NCBI RefSeq assembly: GCF_004087915.1
Contig: NZ_CP035108.1
Span: 2,480,001-2,544,000 of the forward strand
DNA: 64,000 nucleotides
From: Geovibrio thiophilus
Lineage (GTDB): Bacteria > Chrysiogenota > Deferribacteres > Deferribacterales > Geovibrionaceae
Reading direction: 5' to 3'
The notes below the pieces were generated by a model. The model was not told where the DNA came from, did not search any database, and saw nothing but the letters and a program-made list of their open reading frames with translations. Below, piece after piece: positions 29,723-38,960 of the stretch. The number at the start of each line of letters is the position of its first letter. The stretch's first letter is position 1. The translations under genes were made by a program, and so were the position numbers.

Positions 29723-30079
29723 TTAAAAAAGAATAGTTGGCTACAACCCGCAAGCCGTATTGTGAAGTGCTTTAAGAACGTTCAGGATGTTGACAAATAT
29801 AGTCAATATATTAAATTAATGTTAGCGGGCGTGCTGTCACACGTCTTGCTGTTAATATGCGTTACCGCAAATTATTAACCAGAACAACTGCTACAATTAT
29901 CTTATGCATCAATGGAATCAGGAAAACAAGACTTTTGCTTATACCGGACAACCACGAAGGGCAAAAAGCTGTTAAACTCTTGAAGTGTTCTTATAAACAA
30001 TCAAAATATATTCTTTTACTTGCCCTTTCACTCTATTCGTTTATATTGGAATCATATTCCATATTAAACGGAGCTTAGT
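29723..30079. other. Intergenic stretch upstream of the ATPase gene
   Basis: No convincing gene. A TTGACA box at about 29789, followed by AT-rich sequence, could be a rightward promoter, but no good -10 stands at ideal spacing. A short frame at 29857-30078 has no family signal and no good ribosome-binding site. Confidence 0.4.
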
Positions 30080-31282
30080 ATGTATCAACGTACAATGGAA
30101 AAGGTCTTAAAACAGGTCAGCAAGAGTTTCCCTGTGGTTTTGGTCACAGGACCAAGACAGGTAGGCAAAACGACTTTGCTCGAAATGTGTGCCGCTGAAA
30201 ACATGAAATATGTATCTCTCGATGATCTCGATGTCCGAAGCCTTGCCCAGAACGACCCCGGACTTTTCATACAGACCTACACTCCGTCCCTTATAATTGA
30301 TGAGATACAGTACGCTCCGCAACTTTTCAGTTATATAAAAATAGCAGTAGACAGGGAAAAGCAAAACGGTATGTTCTGGCTTACCGGTTCGCAGAAATTT
30401 CACCTGATGAAAGGCATCACAGAGAGTCTGGCAGGGCGTGTTGCTGTGCTTGATCTGCTTGGGCTTTCAAATGCTGAAATAAACCATACTGCTGAAAACT
30501 CTAAGCCTTTTCTGCCAGATGTGGTAATTGAGCAGGCAAATGGTATTTCTCTCACGGATGCTTACCGCAAGATATGGTTCGGCTCTTTCCCCCGTGTGAT
30601 TGATAATCCTGACGTACGGGATATATTTTACCGCTCATATATCCAGACCTACATTCAGAGGGATGTTAAAGATATTCTGAATATAACTGATGAAATAACC
30701 TTCCATAAGTTTCTCGGTGCTATAGCCGCCAGAACAGGGCAGCTGCTGAACTATGCCGATGTTGCCAGAGATGTCGCCATAGACAATAAGACCGTAAAGG
30801 CGTGGCTTTCCGTGCTTGAGGCTTCGGGGCTGGTTTACCTGCTTTATCCGTATCATACCAATGTAACAAAACGAATTATCAAAACACCTAAAATCTATTT
30901 TCTGGATACAGGGCTTTGTTCCTATCTGACGAAATGGACAACGCCGGAAGCTCTGGAAGCCGGTGCCATGAGCGGGGCAATTTTTGAAACCTATGTCGTG
31001 GCAGAGATACTGAAAAGCTATTGGCATACCGGACAGGAAGCAAATCTTTACTTTTACAGGGATACCGATCAGAAAGAGGTGGATTTGCTGATTGAGTCCA
31101 ACAATACTCTTTATCCAATAGAAATTAAAAAAACTGCCACACCATCGAAAACAGCAGTAAGAAGCTTTGATGTACTGAATAAATTAAATAAACAGATAGG
31201 TCACGGAGCTGTAATCTGTCTCACGGAAAAAAATATTCCTATCTCTGGCAATGTAACAGCAATATCGGTTGAAAATATTTAG
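30080..31282 (+). CDS. AAA ATPase with DUF4143 C-terminus
   Basis: A 400-residue protein of the AAA_14/DUF4143 family. Walker A is GPRQVGKTT near residue 25 and Walker B is LIIDEIQ near 73. A winged-helix middle region (LNYADVARDVAIDNKTVKAWL) precedes a nuclease-like C-terminus (KEVDLLIE...YPIEIKK) of the PD-(D/E)xK fold. Such proteins are common in accessory regions; a nucleic-acid role is suspected but unproven. It is a lone rightward gene between the restriction locus and the integrase module. Confidence 0.85.
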   Translation: MYQRTMEKVLKQVSKSFPVVLVTGPRQVGKTTLLEMCAAENMKYVSLDDLDVRSLAQNDPGLFIQTYTPSLIIDEIQYAPQLFSYIKIAVDREKQNGMFWLTGSQKFHLMKGITESLAGRVAVLDLLGLSNAEINHTAENSKPFLPDVVIEQANGISLTDAYRKIWFGSFPRVIDNPDVRDIFYRSYIQTYIQRDVKDILNITDEITFHKFLGAIAARTGQLLNYADVARDVAIDNKTVKAWLSVLEASGLVYLLYPYHTNVTKRIIKTPKIYFLDTGLCSYLTKWTTPEALEAGAMSGAIFETYVVAEILKSYWHTGQEANLYFYRDTDQKEVDLLIESNNTLYPIEIKKTATPSKTAVRSFDVLNKLNKQIGHGAVICLTEKNIPISGNVTAISVENI

Positions 31283-31347
31283 TGTGGACATAATTTATTC
31301 AGCAATCTCAATAGGCAGTCTTTATAGATAACTACTTGAAATTTACA

Positions 31348-31374
31348 TCCCTGCGGGGCCATTCCCCACAGGGA
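31348..31374. terminator. GC-rich hairpin after the ATPase gene
   Basis: TCCCTG-GGGG pairs with CCCC-CAGGGA around a CCATT loop, between the ends of convergent genes. It lacks a clear T-run on either side, so termination is only likely. Confidence 0.45.
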
Positions 31375-31394
31375 CATATTAGAGATATTATCTC

Positions 31395-31847
31395 TTACTT
31401 CTTTTGTTCTCCGATAATCCTTTTATCATTCTTAATATCAAAATTACGGAGAAGGGTTATTATTCGCCTTATTCTTGCCGCAAGTTCGTCCCTTTCCTCT
31501 TGCAAAGGACGAAGCTCAGACTCCATTTTTTTGAGCATGGGGTAAAGATAATCTTTTTCAATCTTCCACAGATCCCTATGTGTTATACGCTTACTAGCAA
31601 GCCTGATGCTTCTGTATCTTGTTCCTTTTTTCTGATTTTCGACATTAGTGAGCCTCTGTCGAAATTCAAAATGATGCGGACAATACAGGCAACCTTTTTT
31701 TGAGCAATAGTGCAGAGAAATATACACGGCTCCGGTTTTATAGCTAAGCTTCTGTTTTTTCACCGTCTCTTCAAGACATTTCTTTACAAACTCAAAACGC
31801 TCGAAAAGTACCCTTGTCATATCATACACTTCCAATAGTTCATTCAT
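31395..31847 (-). CDS. Hypothetical protein with Cys/His cluster
   Basis: A 150-residue basic protein. A cluster HYCSKKGCLYCPHH near residue 47 could bind zinc. The C-terminal third looks like a coiled coil (MLKKMESELRPLQEERDELAARI). GGAGG precedes the ATG. The family was not recognised; it may be a DNA- or RNA-associated protein of the island. Confidence 0.6.
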   Translation of the reverse strand: MNELLEVYDMTRVLFERFEFVKKCLEETVKKQKLSYKTGAVYISLHYCSKKGCLYCPHHFEFRQRLTNVENQKKGTRYRSIRLASKRITHRDLWKIEKDYLYPMLKKMESELRPLQEERDELAARIRRIITLLRNFDIKNDKRIIGEQKK

Positions 31848-32166
31848 CTGAACCTCCTTGATTATTTACAAGGTCATAGCTCAAACCCCAGATGAAAAGT
31901 GTGTCTTTTTTGCAATTTCTGAAGAATCTGAAGTTTTTTTCAAGCCTCAAGTTTACGCATAACGCATACTAATATTATGATTAGCGACTATAAAAATATT
32001 TTAAAAAACTATAGGCGAATGCCCAAATCACAAAATAGGCTTATAATACAGCAGTTTAGTATTAAATCTGTATCAGAGTGTTTTTTCAGGAATTTAAAAA
32101 AGACACAAAAAAGCACGGAGGAAAATTGTATGACTTGATTAAGAAGGAAGTTGATAGAGGAAACAG
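31848..32166. other. Divergent intergenic region of the integrase module
   Basis: AT-rich spacer between the leftward hypothetical gene and the rightward HTH/integrase pair. It should hold promoters for both and possibly excisionase sites, but no clear motif or repeat was recognised. Confidence 0.4.
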
Positions 32167-32463
32167 ATGTCAGACAAAAGGGTCATTTTTCTGCAAATGG
32201 TTTTTCAGGAAGACGGGAAAATAATTTCTGAAGATGTTACAAAAGAAGTCCTCAGAATGAAACAAGAAGCCAATACAAAAAAATTATCCAATGAAATTAT
32301 GTCTGTTGAAGAAGTTGCCGAACTACTCAAGATCAAAGTTCGCTCAGTACGTAATAAAATGTGTAATGGAGAATTCTTAGAAGGCACGCACTATAAGAGA
32401 CTTTCAAGGCGCCATGTCGTATTTTATAAAAAAGCATTGCTGGAAATGCTCGGTCTGCCCTAA
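32167..32463 (+). CDS. HTH excisionase-like protein
   Basis: A 98-residue protein with a MerR/excisionase-type helix-turn-helix (MSVEEVAELLKIKVRSVRNKM, residues 45-65) and the characteristic YKRLSRRHVVFYK wing. It lies 9 bp before the integrase and probably controls excision direction or integrase expression. A GAGGAAAC site precedes the ATG. Confidence 0.75.
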   Translation: MSDKRVIFLQMVFQEDGKIISEDVTKEVLRMKQEANTKKLSNEIMSVEEVAELLKIKVRSVRNKMCNGEFLEGTHYKRLSRRHVVFYKKALLEMLGLP

Positions 32464-32472
32464 CTTATTCAA

Positions 32473-33624
32473 ATGAGATACTATATCAAAGATAATAAGC
32501 TGTGGGTTGATTTTTCATATAAAGGTGTCCGTTGCAGGGAATCTTTAAAAATCAAGCCTACCAAAGCAAATCAGAAATATGCAGAGAGGCTGCTCGGAGA
32601 AATTGAAAATCGTATACTGGCGAAGACATTTAATTATGCTGATTATTTTCCTGAAAGCAAAAAATGCTTATTATTCGGCGGCAAAAAGAATGTGACTCTT
32701 TCAATAGGTGAGTTGTTTCAGCAGTGGCTGGACAATGCGGAAAAGAGGTTCAAAGCTCAGCACATATCAAGAAGCACACTCAAAAATTATTATAAAGAAA
32801 CTAAAGCATTCGTGGAATATTTTGACAGCAGCAATATTAAAAACATTACTAAAGCAGATATTGATGACTTCATCATCGACTATTCCATAGGGCGCAAAGC
32901 CAAGACTGTGAACAACAGCATCCTTACTCTGAAACAAGTCTTTAATTATGCAGTTGAAAAGGAATACCTTGAAATCAGTCCGATGCTGAAAATAGTACTG
33001 CTGAAAACAGAAAAACCGGATATACATCCGTTCAGCCATGAAGAAATGATGGCAATATTAAATGAGCTTAAAGAAAGCAGAGTATATCCAATAATCGCCA
33101 CTTTATTTTTTACCGGAATGAGGATAGGAGAAGCCCTCTCTATGAAATGGGAAAACGTTGATTTCCATGAATGGACATACCATGTCAGAGAGTCCTTCTC
33201 CAACAATATACTCACCAGAACAAAAACAAAGGAATCAAAAAGAATTATTGAACTGACAGAGCCAATGCAGCAGATTTTGCAAGGACAAAAATCAAAGACC
33301 TTTCTGCATTCCGAGTTTATATTTCTTAACAGCGATGGAAAGCCTTACACATCTTCCCACAGTATAATCAGGTACTACTGGAAACCGGTATTGAAAAAGC
33401 TTGGAATTGAATACCGTATTCCGTATCAATGCAGACATACATTTGCAGTGCTTTCCCTGAAACTAGGTGATGACCCTGAGGATGTGGCAAAACAGCTCGG
33501 ACACACATCACTCCAAATGCTTTTTACAAGATATGCAAGATTCATAAAAAACAGGGCAAAGAGAGAATCAAAGTTCGCAGAATCTGTCACGATTTCGGCA
33601 CGGAATAAAAAAGCCAGCGGTTAA
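32473..33624 (+). CDS. Tyrosine recombinase (island integrase)
   Basis: This 383-residue phage-type integrase has an N-terminal AP2-like/Arm region, a SAM-like core-binding domain (residues ~80-175) and the catalytic domain. Catalytic residues are visible as R in TGMRIGEAL, H-x-x-R in CRHTFAVLSL (QCRHTF), H in LGHTS and the Tyr in FTRYARF. The gene ends 28 bp from the 3' end of tRNA-Val, the usual place for an integrase using that tRNA as attachment site. It is the marker of the island to its left. Confidence 0.93.
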   Translation: MRYYIKDNKLWVDFSYKGVRCRESLKIKPTKANQKYAERLLGEIENRILAKTFNYADYFPESKKCLLFGGKKNVTLSIGELFQQWLDNAEKRFKAQHISRSTLKNYYKETKAFVEYFDSSNIKNITKADIDDFIIDYSIGRKAKTVNNSILTLKQVFNYAVEKEYLEISPMLKIVLLKTEKPDIHPFSHEEMMAILNELKESRVYPIIATLFFTGMRIGEALSMKWENVDFHEWTYHVRESFSNNILTRTKTKESKRIIELTEPMQQILQGQKSKTFLHSEFIFLNSDGKPYTSSHSIIRYYWKPVLKKLGIEYRIPYQCRHTFAVLSLKLGDDPEDVAKQLGHTSLQMLFTRYARFIKNRAKRESKFAESVTISARNKKASG

Positions 33625-33639
33625 CCCACTGGCTTTTTT
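33607..33639 (+). terminator. Rho-independent terminator of the integrase
   Basis: AAAAAAGCCAG pairs with CTGGCTTTTTT around the integrase stop codon, followed by a T-run. It is symmetrical and could also act on leftward transcription. Confidence 0.85.
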
Positions 33640-33651
33640 GATGATTTTAAA

Positions 33652-33723
33652 TAGGCACGGGCGGTTTCGAACCGCCGACCCTTGCGACGTCAACGCAATG
33701 CTCTCCCGCTGAGCTACGCGCCT
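33652..33723 (-). tRNA. tRNA-Val (anticodon GAC)
   Basis: The acceptor arms AGGCGCG and CGTGCCT pair and are followed by discriminator A. The anticodon stem TTGCG/CGCAA encloses TTGACGT with anticodon GAC. The T arm GGCGG-TTCGAAA-CCGCC is perfect. CCA is not encoded. The 3' end faces the integrase gene and is the probable attachment site. Confidence 0.93.
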
Positions 33724-33735
33724 CTAATTAATTAT

Positions 33736-34142
33736 AAAAATCCGTACATCCTGTCGGATTTTTATACACGCTCGCGCCGTGGTAAACACGGCTTCGCTGC
33801 GCACGGCGGGTTTCCGTCACTGGAAACCGTAAGCAAAAATCCGTACATCCTGTCGGATTTTTATACACGCTCGCGCCGTGGTGAACACGGCTTCGCTGCG
33901 CACGGCGGGTTTCCGTCACTGGAAACCGTAAGCAAAAATCCGTACATCCTGTCGGATTTTTATACACGCTCGCGCCGTGGTAAACATGGCTTCGCTGCGC
34001 ACGGCGGGTTTCCGTCACTGGAAACCGTAAGCAAAAATCCGTACATCCTGTCGGATTTTTATACACGCTCGCGCCGTGGTAAACACGGCTTCGCTGCGCA
34101 CGGCGGGTTTCCGTCACTGGAAACCGTAAGCAAAAATCCGAA
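33736..34142. repeat. Three-hairpin repeat array A (four 99-bp units)
   Basis: Four nearly identical tandem units start at 33736, 33835, 33934 and 34033, with a partial fifth. Each has hairpin 1 (AAAAATCCG/CGGATTTTT), core CACGCTCGCGCC, hairpin 2 (GCCGTG/CACGGC), core TTCGCTGCGCACGGCG and hairpin 3 (GGTTTCC/GGAAACC). It lies between tRNA-Val and the DUF1015 gene. Frames through it are repeat-encoded and not treated as genes. Confidence 0.95.
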
Positions 34143-34248
34143 CAGACAGATTCTTACATCCCCTCACATGCTGCCTTTAGCCTTCAACAGCCCTGCTTCG
34201 CATATGCGGGAAAAAACTTATTGCATAATCCGGCAAAAAAATCAATCC

Positions 34249-35508
34249 CTAAAGATCGTTAATTACCAGCCCTGTCTGAAGTTTCGGGTAGAAGTAAGTG
34301 GATTTCTGCGGCATAACAAGCCCGCTTTCGGAAATCTCCCTTACTATTTCAATATCCACACCCTTCATCATGAAGGCAAGCGCGGGCTTCTTCGCCATGA
34401 GCGCCTTTATCTGCTCCATAGTCTGAAGGAAGTATATGCCTTCCTTGCGGAGTATCTGTTCATCGGAAATGCCTGTTCCGGGTTTGATGAGAGTCTCCTG
34501 CACAAGGTAGGTGTCAACCTTTCTGTATATCGGGTGAAGAGTCTCAAGCACTTCATCACGCAGGGTGAGTCCTATGAACTTTTCCCCTGTGAATACTGCG
34601 AAGTTTCTGGCAGTTCCCTTTGTATTGAGAAATTTATCTGCCGCCTCGTAAGAAGCAAGTTCCTGAATTTCGTAGTTTTTCTCAACCTTTGCAAGGAAAC
34701 TTTCAAGAATGAAATCCTTGGGAACTTCCACAACCCTGTGTGTGGGGAAAATTTTAAGCCCTTCGTCATAGAAATTTACGAACATCATCATAACGAAATC
34801 GTAAGGCTTAACATTCCCTTCAAGATCGCCGTTATGCTCTCTTTTGAGTTTTTTATAATCCAGAGCGGTTTCGTATCTGTGATGACCGTCAGCGATGTAG
34901 ATAGCCTTGTCCTTCATAAAGCTTTCTATTTCTTCGATAACCTTCGTGTCGGTTATCTGCCAGATGGTGTTTTTAACACTTTCATCATCCACTGCGGAAG
35001 CGACAGGCATGTTTTTCTTTGCGTTGGTAAAAGCTGATGAGAGCTTATTTTCCTTGTCCATGTACAGACCGAAGATCTGGCTGAAGTTGGTCTGACATGC
35101 CTTCATAAGCTCAAATCGGTCTTTCTTGGGACCGGAGAGTGTTTTCTCGTGGGGAAAAACAGAGCCCTTGCCCAGTTCCTCAAGCTTAAGCAGACCGATG
35201 AAGCCTGTTCTCACATACTCCTTACCGCCGAAGCTGTATATCTGCTCATAGAGATAATAGCCCTGCTCCTTATCACGAAGGAGTGTGCCGTCCTTCTTCC
35301 AGTTTTCGTAAAGCTGCGCAGCATTCTGATACTTTGCGTCACCATCGCCGTCCGGAAGGTCAAGCCTTACAACGTTAGCGGCGCATCTGCCTTTCAGCGT
35401 CTCTTTCATTTCATCCGATATTACATCGTACGGAGGGGCGATAACCTGCTTGAGAAGCACCTTCTCCAGATTATAACGCACACCCATGAAAGGTTTTACA
35501 ATAGCCAC
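34249..35508 (-). CDS. DUF1015 family protein
   Basis: A 419-residue protein with the family opening (VKPFMGVRYN...APPYDVIS) and the conserved ADGHHRYETAL segment. DUF1015 proteins are widespread in anaerobes and sometimes called SpoOJ/ParA/ParB/RepB-like, but their biochemical role is unknown. It lies 9 bp after tyrS and is the last gene of that leftward run. Confidence 0.85.
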   Translation of the reverse strand: MAIVKPFMGVRYNLEKVLLKQVIAPPYDVISDEMKETLKGRCAANVVRLDLPDGDGDAKYQNAAQLYENWKKDGTLLRDKEQGYYLYEQIYSFGGKEYVRTGFIGLLKLEELGKGSVFPHEKTLSGPKKDRFELMKACQTNFSQIFGLYMDKENKLSSAFTNAKKNMPVASAVDDESVKNTIWQITDTKVIEEIESFMKDKAIYIADGHHRYETALDYKKLKREHNGDLEGNVKPYDFVMMMFVNFYDEGLKIFPTHRVVEVPKDFILESFLAKVEKNYEIQELASYEAADKFLNTKGTARNFAVFTGEKFIGLTLRDEVLETLHPIYRKVDTYLVQETLIKPGTGISDEQILRKEGIYFLQTMEQIKALMAKKPALAFMMKGVDIEIVREISESGLVMPQKSTYFYPKLQTGLVINDL

Positions 35509-35517
35509 CTGAGCCTC

Positions 35518-36717
35518 CTAGCCTGCTATGATTCTGGCAAATTTTCTTTTGCCGACTTTAAGTATGTGTTCCCCCGCAGAAGGGGTTATGTCAAGATTTT
35601 CGATACGTTCATTGTCGAGGTACACCCCGCCCTGCTTGGCGGTTCTTTTCGCTTCGCCGTTGCTGGGAGCGAAGTCCAGCTCCCTTATTATGTCAAGCAG
35701 GGTTTTGCCGCCTGATTTAAATTCAGGCATATCATCCGGATTTTCCTTGTTTGAAAATATCTTTTCAAAATTTTCCCGCGCGTCAGCTCCGGCTTGTTCT
35801 CCCCAGTATCTGGCAACAATCTCCTCCGCAAGGCGTTTTTTCGCCTCCATAGGGTGAAGAGCGCCTGAGGATATATCCTTCTTCATCTGCTCTATCTCGG
35901 CTATGCTGAGGTCTGAGAGGAGCAGGTAGTAACGCATCATAAGCTCATCGGTGATCGACATAAGCTTGCCGAACATCTCCGAAGGCTGTTCACTGATGCC
36001 CACATAGTTATTGAGGGATTTGGACATTTTATTAACGCCGTCAAGCCCTTCGAGTATGGGAACCGTGATCGCGTTCTGAGGTCTCTGCCCGTGATCCTTC
36101 TGAAGTTCCCTCCCCACAAGGAGGTTGAACTTCTGATCGGTTCCGCCGAGTTCAACGTCCGATTTAAGCGCTACGGAGTCATACCCCTGAACAAGGGGGT
36201 AGAGAAATTCATGTATGCTGATAGGTTTGTTGTCTTTATATCTTTTGGAGAAATCATCTCTTTCAAGCATTCTGGCAACCGTGTAGGAGGATGCGAGTTT
36301 AATCATTCCAACTGCGCTCATCGCTTCCATCCATGTGCTGTTGAAGGCAACCTCTGTCTTTGATGGATCGAGTATCTTAAACACTTGCTCTTTATAGGTT
36401 TCGGCGTTTTTTAATACTGCGTCCTTGGTAAGGGCTTTCCTAGTCTCGGACTTGCCGGAAGGATCGCCTATCATCCCTGTGAAGTCGCCGATGAGGAAGA
36501 TTACCTGATGTCCCAGTTCCTGAAAATGCTTGAGTTTCTGGATAAGAACCGTGTGTCCGAGGTGAAGATCCGGCGCCGTGGGGTCGAACCCCGCTTTGAT
36601 CCTCAGAGGGACTCCGGTTTTGAGTGATTCTTCGAGCTTTTTGCTGAGTTCCTCTTCGGAGATGATCTCCTCCGTTCCCCTTCTGATAAGCTCCATCTGC
36701 TGATGTACAGGTAGCAC
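35518..36717 (-). CDS. tyrS: Tyrosyl-tRNA synthetase
   Basis: This 399-residue class I synthetase has the HLGH signature near residue 52 (DLHLGHTVL), the KMSKS loop (VNKMSKSLN) near 233 and a C-terminal S4 RNA-binding domain. The length and the [19 protein letters not shown] segment match the TyrZ-type subgroup. It charges tRNA-Tyr. The ATG is preceded by GGAGGG. Confidence 0.97.
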   Translation of the reverse strand: MLPVHQQMELIRRGTEEIISEEELSKKLEESLKTGVPLRIKAGFDPTAPDLHLGHTVLIQKLKHFQELGHQVIFLIGDFTGMIGDPSGKSETRKALTKDAVLKNAETYKEQVFKILDPSKTEVAFNSTWMEAMSAVGMIKLASSYTVARMLERDDFSKRYKDNKPISIHEFLYPLVQGYDSVALKSDVELGGTDQKFNLLVGRELQKDHGQRPQNAITVPILEGLDGVNKMSKSLNNYVGISEQPSEMFGKLMSITDELMMRYYLLLSDLSIAEIEQMKKDISSGALHPMEAKKRLAEEIVARYWGEQAGADARENFEKIFSNKENPDDMPEFKSGGKTLLDIIRELDFAPSNGEAKRTAKQGGVYLDNERIENLDITPSAGEHILKVGKRKFARIIAG

Positions 36718-36859
36718 TTAGCCCTCCAAATTTATACGGATAAACCGCCTGTCCTGCGCGGTTTTCCGCCGATCCGCCCTGTCCTGAAACAAGCGCAAAT
36801 TCGTAGTCAATATATACGATCTATGGTCTTTGTTCAAGCAGAGTCTTGATTTAAGCCCG

Positions 36860-37648
36860 TTACGGAAGCATGAGCGCCATAATCCGCGGTTCAAAAAATA
36901 TGTACAGAACCGCCGCTGCGGCTATGAAAACACCGAATGGAATCATGTAGTTTTTGTCCTTCTTGAGAATAACAAGGGGAATCCCCACGAGTGAGCCTAT
37001 GACTGCGCTGCCGAAAACTATGAAATACACAGGAACATAGCCGAGGAAGGCGCCTATCATCATCATGAGTTTAATATCGCCGCCGCCCATGCCTTCCTGC
37101 CTGCGGAGTTTTTTATACAGCCACGCGGGAATCCAGAGTGATAAAAAGCCGGCTAAGGCTCCGAGTAGTGATGTCTGAATACCGGGGTAGGTTATGAATG
37201 AGAAAAAAACGCCTGCGACTGCGCCGCCAAGGGTGTAAGTGTCGGGGATTATGCCGCACTCAAACTCAGCGTCGGCAGCGGTGAAAACATCTGTCAGCCC
37301 CGCTCCGAGAAGGAGGAACACGAAAACTGAATATTTGAGCGTGTACAGGCTCATGCCGAACTTCAGAAACACAAGAAGGAATATCACCCCCGTGAGAAGC
37401 TCTACCAACGGGTACTTCAGTGAAATTTTCTCCCCGCAGTCACGGCATCTGCCTTTCAGCAGAAGGAAACCTATAAGAGGAATATTATGATAAAATCTGA
37501 TCCTGTGTCCGCATTTCGGGCAGTTTGAGGGCGGAAACGCAATGGAAATACCTCTGGGCAGCCTTGCAATGAGCACATTCAGGAAGCTTCCGAACACAAG
37601 ACCGATTATAAATACATAGATAGACAGAAAAACGGGGAGGGGCAACAC
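36860..37648 (-). CDS. pilD: Prepilin peptidase / N-methyltransferase
   Basis: This 262-residue polytopic membrane aspartyl protease has two CxxC pairs in the N-terminal cytoplasmic loop (CPKCGH, CRDCGE). The two catalytic Asp are in the DVFTAADAEFECGIIPD and GGGDIKL segments. It cleaves and methylates type IV pilin-like precursors. The loop before IPD is longer than usual. Its ATG touches the stop of the cheX-like gene. Confidence 0.92.
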   Translation of the reverse strand: MLPLPVFLSIYVFIIGLVFGSFLNVLIARLPRGISIAFPPSNCPKCGHRIRFYHNIPLIGFLLLKGRCRDCGEKISLKYPLVELLTGVIFLLVFLKFGMSLYTLKYSVFVFLLLGAGLTDVFTAADAEFECGIIPDTYTLGGAVAGVFFSFITYPGIQTSLLGALAGFLSLWIPAWLYKKLRRQEGMGGGDIKLMMMIGAFLGYVPVYFIVFGSAVIGSLVGIPLVILKKDKNYMIPFGVFIAAAAVLYIFFEPRIMALMLP

Positions 37649-38118
37649 TAATCCTTTTTCCCCTGAAGCGCCGCTTCTATGACAAAGCTGCTGCCCTCAA
37701 GGCTGAATTTAACGCAGAGGCTTTTTGTTGTTCTCTGCTTGGCTATTTTATGATCCTTTCCGAGAATGACGTTTGGAATGGAAATTTTGAACCTTACGCC
37801 AAGGCGGGAGAAGATCTGTTTGGCACCGCCCGCTATCATGTTGAGAATTTCACCGATGGCATCTGTGACATCTGCGTCGATGGAGTCCTTTTCCTCTCCG
37901 GCGAAGCTTTTGTATATTCTTAGCGCCAAAGCTTCGGGCATGCTGATTATCACAAATCCGTTTGCGTCACCGGCAAGCCCGATCACACCTGAGATTTCGT
38001 TAACGAATTCTTTTTCCTCACGGACATAGACCTCTTCCTTTCTCGGTTCAGCACCGACCATGGTTTTGAAAACTTCACTTGTGGAAATTATAAAAGGGTT
38101 AATATGCTCAGCTTTCAT
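37648..38118 (-). CDS. cheX: CheX-family chemotaxis phosphatase
   Basis: This 156-residue protein has the CheC/CheX fold. The phosphatase motif is visible in DAIGEILNMIAGGAK (E and N residues acting on CheY-P). It has no CheC-type second motif, so CheX is the better match. It stands outside any chemotaxis cluster here. Its stop overlaps the prepilin peptidase start, which hints at a motility or pilus link. Confidence 0.82.
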   Translation of the reverse strand: MKAEHINPFIISTSEVFKTMVGAEPRKEEVYVREEKEFVNEISGVIGLAGDANGFVIISMPEALALRIYKSFAGEEKDSIDADVTDAIGEILNMIAGGAKQIFSRLGVRFKISIPNVILGKDHKIAKQRTTKSLCVKFSLEGSSFVIEAALQGKKD

Positions 38119-38159
38119 AAAACCTCGAAAAAGAATCCGCCGGATTTACTTTTGTATAG

Positions 38160-38960
38160 TCAGATGCCCAGAAAGGAAATACCTCTGGAATCTGCAAATT
38201 CCCTGCACTTGTCGTAGTCGACAATAAACGTGCTGCCTGCTTCTACAGCCAGAACACTTCCTTTATTATCTGCTATTTGTTTAAGGGTGTCAACCCCAAC
38301 GGTCGGAATATCAAACCTGTCGTCCTGAAAAGGACGTTTGATTTTTATAACAACAGCTTTATTTTTAGCAAGCTTACATCCCCGTTCAATTGCGGCATCA
38401 GTTCCTTCCAGAGCCTCTACCGCCATGACGGCGCGCTTGCGGACTATTATTGTCTGACCTATGTCGAGCTCGCCTATTTTTTTCGCGATCGCAAAGCCGA
38501 ATTCTATGTCTGCCTGTTCCTCCCTGTCCGGTTGGCGGGAAGAGATCTGCCCCTTGGGAGCGAGAAAGCGGGTGAGAACTTCGGTCTGTTTCATAATATT
38601 TATTCCGTTCGCTTCAAACTCCTCTTTGATGGCGCCCATGATTGTGTCGTCACGATAGTCTTTGAGCTTAAAAAGAAGCTTGAAAAGGGTCACATCAAAG
38701 CGGAGCCTGCCGAGGAGTACATCCTTGTCCACCTTTCCGGCGAACACCACATCGGTTACATCCGCGTTTTTGAGAGTCTTAATCACTTTGCCCACCTGAA
38801 GCGGTGAAAAGACAGGAAGATCCCCACAGTGAGGACGGAGAAAGTCTGCGACGCCATCCGCAAGGGCAATCACCATGTGCTCCCTTCCGGCGGCTTCAAG
38901 CTCTCTCTTCACCAGAAGGGGTATCTCGCCCCTTCCGGCTATCAATCCTACTTTACTCAA
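38160..38960 (-). CDS. lpxI: UDP-2,3-diacylglucosamine pyrophosphatase LpxI
   Basis: This 266-residue DUF1009 protein has the N-terminal GLIAGRGEIPLLV and the C-terminal catalytic domain (KIKRPFQDDRFDIPTVGVDTL). It makes lipid X in lipid A synthesis and replaces LpxH in many non-enteric bacteria. It overlaps the preceding Gfo/Idh gene by 4 bp and belongs to the lpxD-fabZ-lpxA run. LpxB is not seen in the window. Confidence 0.95.
   Translation of the reverse strand: MSKVGLIAGRGEIPLLVKRELEAAGREHMVIALADGVADFLRPHCGDLPVFSPLQVGKVIKTLKNADVTDVVFAGKVDKDVLLGRLRFDVTLFKLLFKLKDYRDDTIMGAIKEEFEANGINIMKQTEVLTRFLAPKGQISSRQPDREEQADIEFGFAIAKKIGELDIGQTIIVRKRAVMAVEALEGTDAAIERGCKLAKNKAVVIKIKRPFQDDRFDIPTVGVDTLKQIADNKGSVLAVEAGSTFIVDYDKCREFADSRGISFLGI

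Noticed and set aside
29857-30078. Short rightward frame before the ATPase gene
   Set aside because: No family signal, no ribosome-binding site and low-complexity composition; it is probably not expressed.
33736-34142. CRISPR array
   Set aside because: The units are tandem with no unique spacers, each unit contains three hairpins, and no cas genes are present.
33682-35037. Long open frames across repeat array A (451 and 129 residues)
   Set aside because: They translate the same 99-bp DNA unit several times and run into the antisense of the DUF1015 gene. The unit is a hairpin repeat, also present at intergenic sites elsewhere, so coding is not supported.
36718-36859. Decayed hairpin repeat between tyrS and the prepilin peptidase
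   Set aside because: AAACCGC...GCGCGGTTTT with a CTGTCCTGC loop recalls hairpin 1 of the repeat family, but the conserved core is missing, so it was not counted.
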